NCBI GenBank assembly: GCA_034112105.1
Contig: JAWUVZ010000025.1
Span: 1 to 9,539, forward strand
DNA from: Glaciecola sp034112105
GTDB lineage: Bacteria > Pseudomonadota > Gammaproteobacteria > Enterobacterales > Alteromonadaceae
DNA: 9,539 bases
Direction of reading: 5' to 3'
In this document: positions 7,075 through 9,539 of the stretch, piece after piece
Numbering within the stretch: position 1 is the first letter of the stretch
Layout: each line of letters opens with the position of its first letter
Notes under the pieces: model-generated
Seen by the model: the letters and a program-made list of their open reading frames with translations, nothing else
Told to the model about the DNA's origin: nothing
Databases searched by the model: none
Made by a program: the position numbers and the translations under genes

Positions 7075-7116
7075 ATTGAGGATATATAGTAGCTATTGTT
7101 GTCTACTCACCTCAAT
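7075..7116. repeat. Imperfect inverted repeat (composite hairpin) in the ubiG-GST gap
   Basis: ATTGAGG (7075-7081) pairs with CCTCAAT (7110-7116). Inside it, AGTAG (7088-7092) pairs with CTACT (7103-7107) across an asymmetric internal loop, leaving a 10-base terminal loop. There is no T-run on either side, so it does not look like an intrinsic terminator. It lies about 70 bases after ubiG and 84 bases before the next start. Its role is unknown. Confidence 0.4.
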
Positions 7117-7125
7117 CAACTGGTA

Positions 7126-7154
7126 TTGAAATTTAACTGAAAATTCGTTATTAC
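7126..7154 (+). promoter_or_regulatory. Candidate sigma-70 promoter for the GST-like gene
   Basis: TTGAAA (7126-7131) is followed after 17 bases by TATTAC (7149-7154), which gives five and four matches to the consensus hexamers. An overlapping TACAAT (7152-7157) is a better -10 box but leaves a 20-base spacer. Transcription would start near 7161 and give a leader of about 40 bases before the ATG. Confidence 0.4.
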
Positions 7155-7199
7155 AATGAATGGCGAGATTTTAATTCAACGCGAAAGGAATACTAATCA

Positions 7200-7808
7200 A
7201 TGAAAATTTACGATACTACAACAGCACCCACCCCACGCAGGGTAAGGGTTTTTTTAGCGGAAAAAAATATTCCCATGGAATATGTTCAAGTTGACCTACA
7301 AAAAGGCGAAAACCTCTCCACAGAAATGCGTGCAAAAAACCCAATAGGCAAAATTCCTATATTGGAACTCGATGACGGAACTTGCATTAGTGAAAGTGAT
7401 GCTATTTGCCAATATTTTGAAGCGTTACAACCGGAGCCTCCATTGTTCGGTGAGACACCATTACAAAAAGCACAAATAGCCATGTGGTCTAGGCAAGTCG
7501 AGTTGTACTTGTTTATGCAAATTGGTATGTGCTTTCAGCATACGACGGGTTACTTCAAAGACAGAATGAATCCGATTAAAGAGTATGGTGTTGAAGCTGG
7601 TATTAATGCTTCGAAATTTTTAAACGTGTTAAATCGTCGCCTTGAAAATAGCCTATTTGTCGCAGGAGATGAATTTTCAATTGCAGATATTACGACCATG
7701 TGTTCCATCGATTTTGGTCGCGTAGTAGATGTACGTATGAAAGAGGAACATACCGCCTTACAAGAATGGTACAAACGTGTTTCTGACAGACCTAGTGCAA
7801 AAGCATAA
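7200..7808 (+). CDS. Glutathione S-transferase family protein
   Basis: This is a cytosolic GST-fold protein of 202 residues. The N-terminal thioredoxin-like domain (1-77) contains DTTTAPTPRRVRVFLAEK (5-22), the cis-proline loop KIPILEL (51-57, P53) and the glutathione-contacting E65-S66 in ISESDAICQYF. The all-helical C-terminal domain (about 86-202) has the N-capping motif FSIADI (159-164), with S160 and D163. It resembles the subgroup that usually begins with SPTAPNPRRVR or similar; here the Asn after the Ala-Pro is Thr (T11). The catalytic residue is therefore unclear, with T7, T8 or T11 as candidates. Family members conjugate glutathione to electrophiles, reduce disulfides or act as peroxidases, and the substrate cannot be assigned. 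AAAGGAA (7184-7190) provides a good ribosome binding site ten bases from the ATG. It stands alone with its own probable promoter. Confidence 0.9.
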   Translation: MKIYDTTTAPTPRRVRVFLAEKNIPMEYVQVDLQKGENLSTEMRAKNPIGKIPILELDDGTCISESDAICQYFEALQPEPPLFGETPLQKAQIAMWSRQVELYLFMQIGMCFQHTTGYFKDRMNPIKEYGVEAGINASKFLNVLNRRLENSLFVAGDEFSIADITTMCSIDFGRVVDVRMKEEHTALQEWYKRVSDRPSAKA

Positions 7809-8130
7809 AATATAATTAGGAAGCGTTACCCATAATAATAATATCTAACAAACCGCGGCATTAGTCAAAATGTAGATGATTCAAGTCGAATTATCTATTA
7901 AATTGGTCTAATCAGGACGATTAGCAACTCCCTTTTTGCAATTGTAAGATTATGTTTCAAAACTGTTACAAAACTCCAATAAATATGCTACAAACGAAGC
8001 TGCTATGGATAAATTAACAAAGATTCTCAGTTTCAACATATGAGAACGTGCCAGGGCAAATAATTCCACACTAAAATAATAAGACGAAGGGGAATTTACC
8101 CCACCCAACAGGAAGATGGAGAGTTTACCA
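7809..8130. other. Intergenic region between the GST-like gene and the protease, no gene seen
   Basis: About 320 AT-rich bases with no supported coding sequence on either strand. Small elements are visible. A 6-base-pair hairpin CTAATC (7908-7913) / GATTAG (7919-7924) is followed after eight bases by TTTTT, perhaps a weak terminator. The heptamer CAAAACT is repeated at 7958-7964 and 7969-7975, exactly 11 bases apart. TTCTCA (8024-8029) can pair with TGAGAA (8041-8046). I see no convincing -35/-10 pair for the protease, although its promoter must lie here. Confidence 0.5.
8118..8123 (+). promoter_or_regulatory. Ribosome binding site deciding the GTG start of the protease
   Basis: GGAGAG lies seven bases before GTG at 8131, which is ideal spacing. 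The in-frame ATG at 8116 overlaps this site, and its own AGGAAG directly abuts it without a spacer. The GTG is therefore the better start, and it gives a clean signal peptide. Confidence 0.6.
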
Positions 8131-9539
8131 GTGAATCCAAAAATCACACTAGCCGTGTCGGCTGCTTTAATGACGATGTCTGTGCACTCAGCAACCGATT
8201 TAAGTACAACGACAACCAACGTTAAAAACGATACACTAAGAGCCTCGCAAGCGATTTCTGTCAATAAAAACAGCAAAACTAAAGTAGTTGTTAAACAGAC
8301 TTTTATTGTAGAGAAAAATTTAGAAAATAAAGAATATATTTATATTGTACATTTAGACAATGACTCTGTTGCTATGTATGACGGAGGCGTTGAAGGACTT
8401 GAATCGACTAACCCCCACCAAAAATTCACCAATTTAGACTTAGCGAAGCGAATAAAAGGCGGGCAAAGGCTGGATAAATCGGCTCCGTCAGTCGTTGCTT
8501 ATAAATCATTTTTGGAAAGCAAACAAACGCAGTTATTAACTAAAGTATCTCAAGTTGCGGGCAGTGCAAAAGTTGTAGATTCTTTCCAGTTTGCATTAAA
8601 TGGCTTAGCCATGCGTATGTTGCCAGCGGAAGCCGAAGCTGTATCTCGCTTAGCCGGTGTTAAGTTTGTTGAACGTGATAAATTATTTACGGTCGACACA
8701 GACACGGGGCCAAGTTTAATTGGCGCACCCAAGGTTTGGGATGGCACAGCCACTGATAGTGGTATTGGCGCATACGGTGAAGGAATTATTGTCGGTATAC
8801 TAGATACCGGTATCAATACCGACAACCCCTCGTTTGCAGATATCGCGGGTGATGGTTTTGACCATACTAACCCGCTAGGTTCAGGTGTTTACTTAGGTGA
8901 TTGTGCTGGTGAATTTGCGGCCCTATGTAACGATAAATTAATTGGTGTTTACTCTTACCCTGTTATCACCGACGCGTATGATGACACTGACGTATTTCCA
9001 GTTGATTTTCCAAAAAATGGTGAAGATTATGGCGGTCATGGTTCACATACCGCAGGTACGGCAATCGGTAACATCTTAGTTAACCTACCTGAAGTTTTAC
9101 CTGAACTGGGCTCGAATGATAGTGCAGGTGTTGAGACTGGTTTTGTTTATGACCGTATTTCAGGTGTTGCCCCTCGTGCAAACGTAATTGCGTACCAAGT
9201 TTGTTTTGGCTCTCCAAGCGATACTGACACTTACTTCGCATGCCCAGGAGCGGCAATTGCTGCGGGTATTGAGTCTGCAATCGAAGATGGCATAGTCGAT
9301 GTGCTTAACTATTCAATCAGCGGCGGCGGTTTTTCTTGGGGAAGCTCAACTGAATTAGCTTTCTTAGCAGCACGAAATACAGGTATTTTCGTAGCAACTT
9401 CTGCTGGTAACGGTGGTCCTGGTGCTTCAACGACAGCAAAGCATGCTCCTTGGTATACAGCAGTAGCCGCCGCAGAACATGGCCGTGAAATTAATTATGA
9501 TAAAGAAATTGGCGAATTCTCTGGTGGTGATGCCGCGCT
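8131..9539 (+). CDS. Secreted S8 (subtilisin-like) serine peptidase, 5' part only
   Basis: This is an exported protease precursor; 469 codons are visible and the gene runs off the window. From the GTG start, residues 1-21 form a signal peptide (MNPKITLAVSAALMTMSVHS, cleavage near 20-21). An inhibitor I9-type propeptide follows (about 68-188, ending VKFVERD), then the S8 domain. The catalytic Asp is D225 in VGILDTGI, the catalytic His is H303 in GGHGSHTAGT, and the oxyanion-hole Asn is N427 in SAGNGGPG. The catalytic Ser lies beyond the window, probably after an inserted domain, as the long spacing is usual in this subgroup. Cysteines pair up in local sequence (C258/C266 and C358/C371), which fits disulfides in an extracellular enzyme. 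The product probably digests extracellular protein for nutrition. An alternative ATG at 8116 would add MESLP before the signal peptide. Confidence 0.92.
   Translation, partial: MNPKITLAVSAALMTMSVHSATDLSTTTTNVKNDTLRASQAISVNKNSKTKVVVKQTFIVEKNLENKEYIYIVHLDNDSVAMYDGGVEGLESTNPHQKFTNLDLAKRIKGGQRLDKSAPSVVAYKSFLESKQTQLLTKVSQVAGSAKVVDSFQFALNGLAMRMLPAEAEAVSRLAGVKFVERDKLFTVDTDTGPSLIGAPKVWDGTATDSGIGAYGEGIIVGILDTGINTDNPSFADIAGDGFDHTNPLGSGVYLGDCAGEFAALCNDKLIGVYSYPVITDAYDDTDVFPVDFPKNGEDYGGHGSHTAGTAIGNILVNLPEVLPELGSNDSAGVETGFVYDRISGVAPRANVIAYQVCFGSPSDTDTYFACPGAAIAAGIESAIEDGIVDVLNYSISGGGFSWGSSTELAFLAARNTGIFVATSAGNGGPGASTTAKHAPWYTAVAAAEHGREINYDKEIGEFSGGDAA

Noticed and set aside
8089..8102. GGGG-AATTTA-CCCC hairpin near the protease start, considered as a riboswitch or attenuator element
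   Set aside because: Only four pairs can form, with no further conserved structure around it. It does not match any regulatory RNA I recognise.
1..9539. Search for a defence island, mobile element, CRISPR array, phage or biosynthetic cluster
   Set aside because: All sizeable genes belong to ordinary housekeeping or metabolic families, or to small conserved domains of unknown function. No recombinase, repeat array, tRNA-linked boundary or direct repeats flanking a block were seen.

Overview
The window reads as an ordinary, AT-rich, gene-dense stretch of a gammaproteobacterial chromosome, probably from a marine Alteromonadales-like organism. The HflK N-terminus is of the gammaproteobacterial type, hflK-hflC are adjacent, and there is a secreted, two-domain S8 peptidase of a kind common in marine heterotrophs. 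The taxonomic call is inference from remembered family features, not from a search. I see no transposase, integrase, phage gene, CRISPR array, tRNA or rRNA.

Layout, left to right. Positions 44-2161 hold hflK and hflC, the two membrane SPFH proteins that form the FtsH-associated complex. The pair closes with a very strong rho-independent terminator. Positions 2453-4063 hold a stand-alone AbgT-family transporter read from a TTG start, followed by a short hairpin. Positions 4177-5726 hold a two-gene unit: ferrochelatase (hemH) and a small DUF4112 membrane protein whose start codon overlaps the hemH stop codon. A hairpin at 5735-5774 separates this unit from a convergent gene for a small cysteine-rich DUF2237 protein (minus strand, 5797-6159). 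That gene is divergent from a ubiG-type methyltransferase (6233-7006) across only 73 bases. A glutathione S-transferase-like gene (7200-7808) and the 5' part of a secreted subtilisin-like protease (8131 to the window end) follow, each with its own upstream gap.

Functionally the window is a mix of housekeeping and accessory genes: membrane protein quality control (HflKC), the last step of haem synthesis (HemH), ubiquinone synthesis (UbiG), a probable efflux or aminobenzoyl-glutamate transporter, a detoxification-type GST and an exported protease. Nothing ties all of them into one pathway. The least understood parts are DUF4112 coupled to hemH, DUF2237 divergent from ubiG, and the UbiG-like protein, which looks more alphaproteobacterial than gammaproteobacterial to me. 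I did not find a convincing undescribed multi-gene system.
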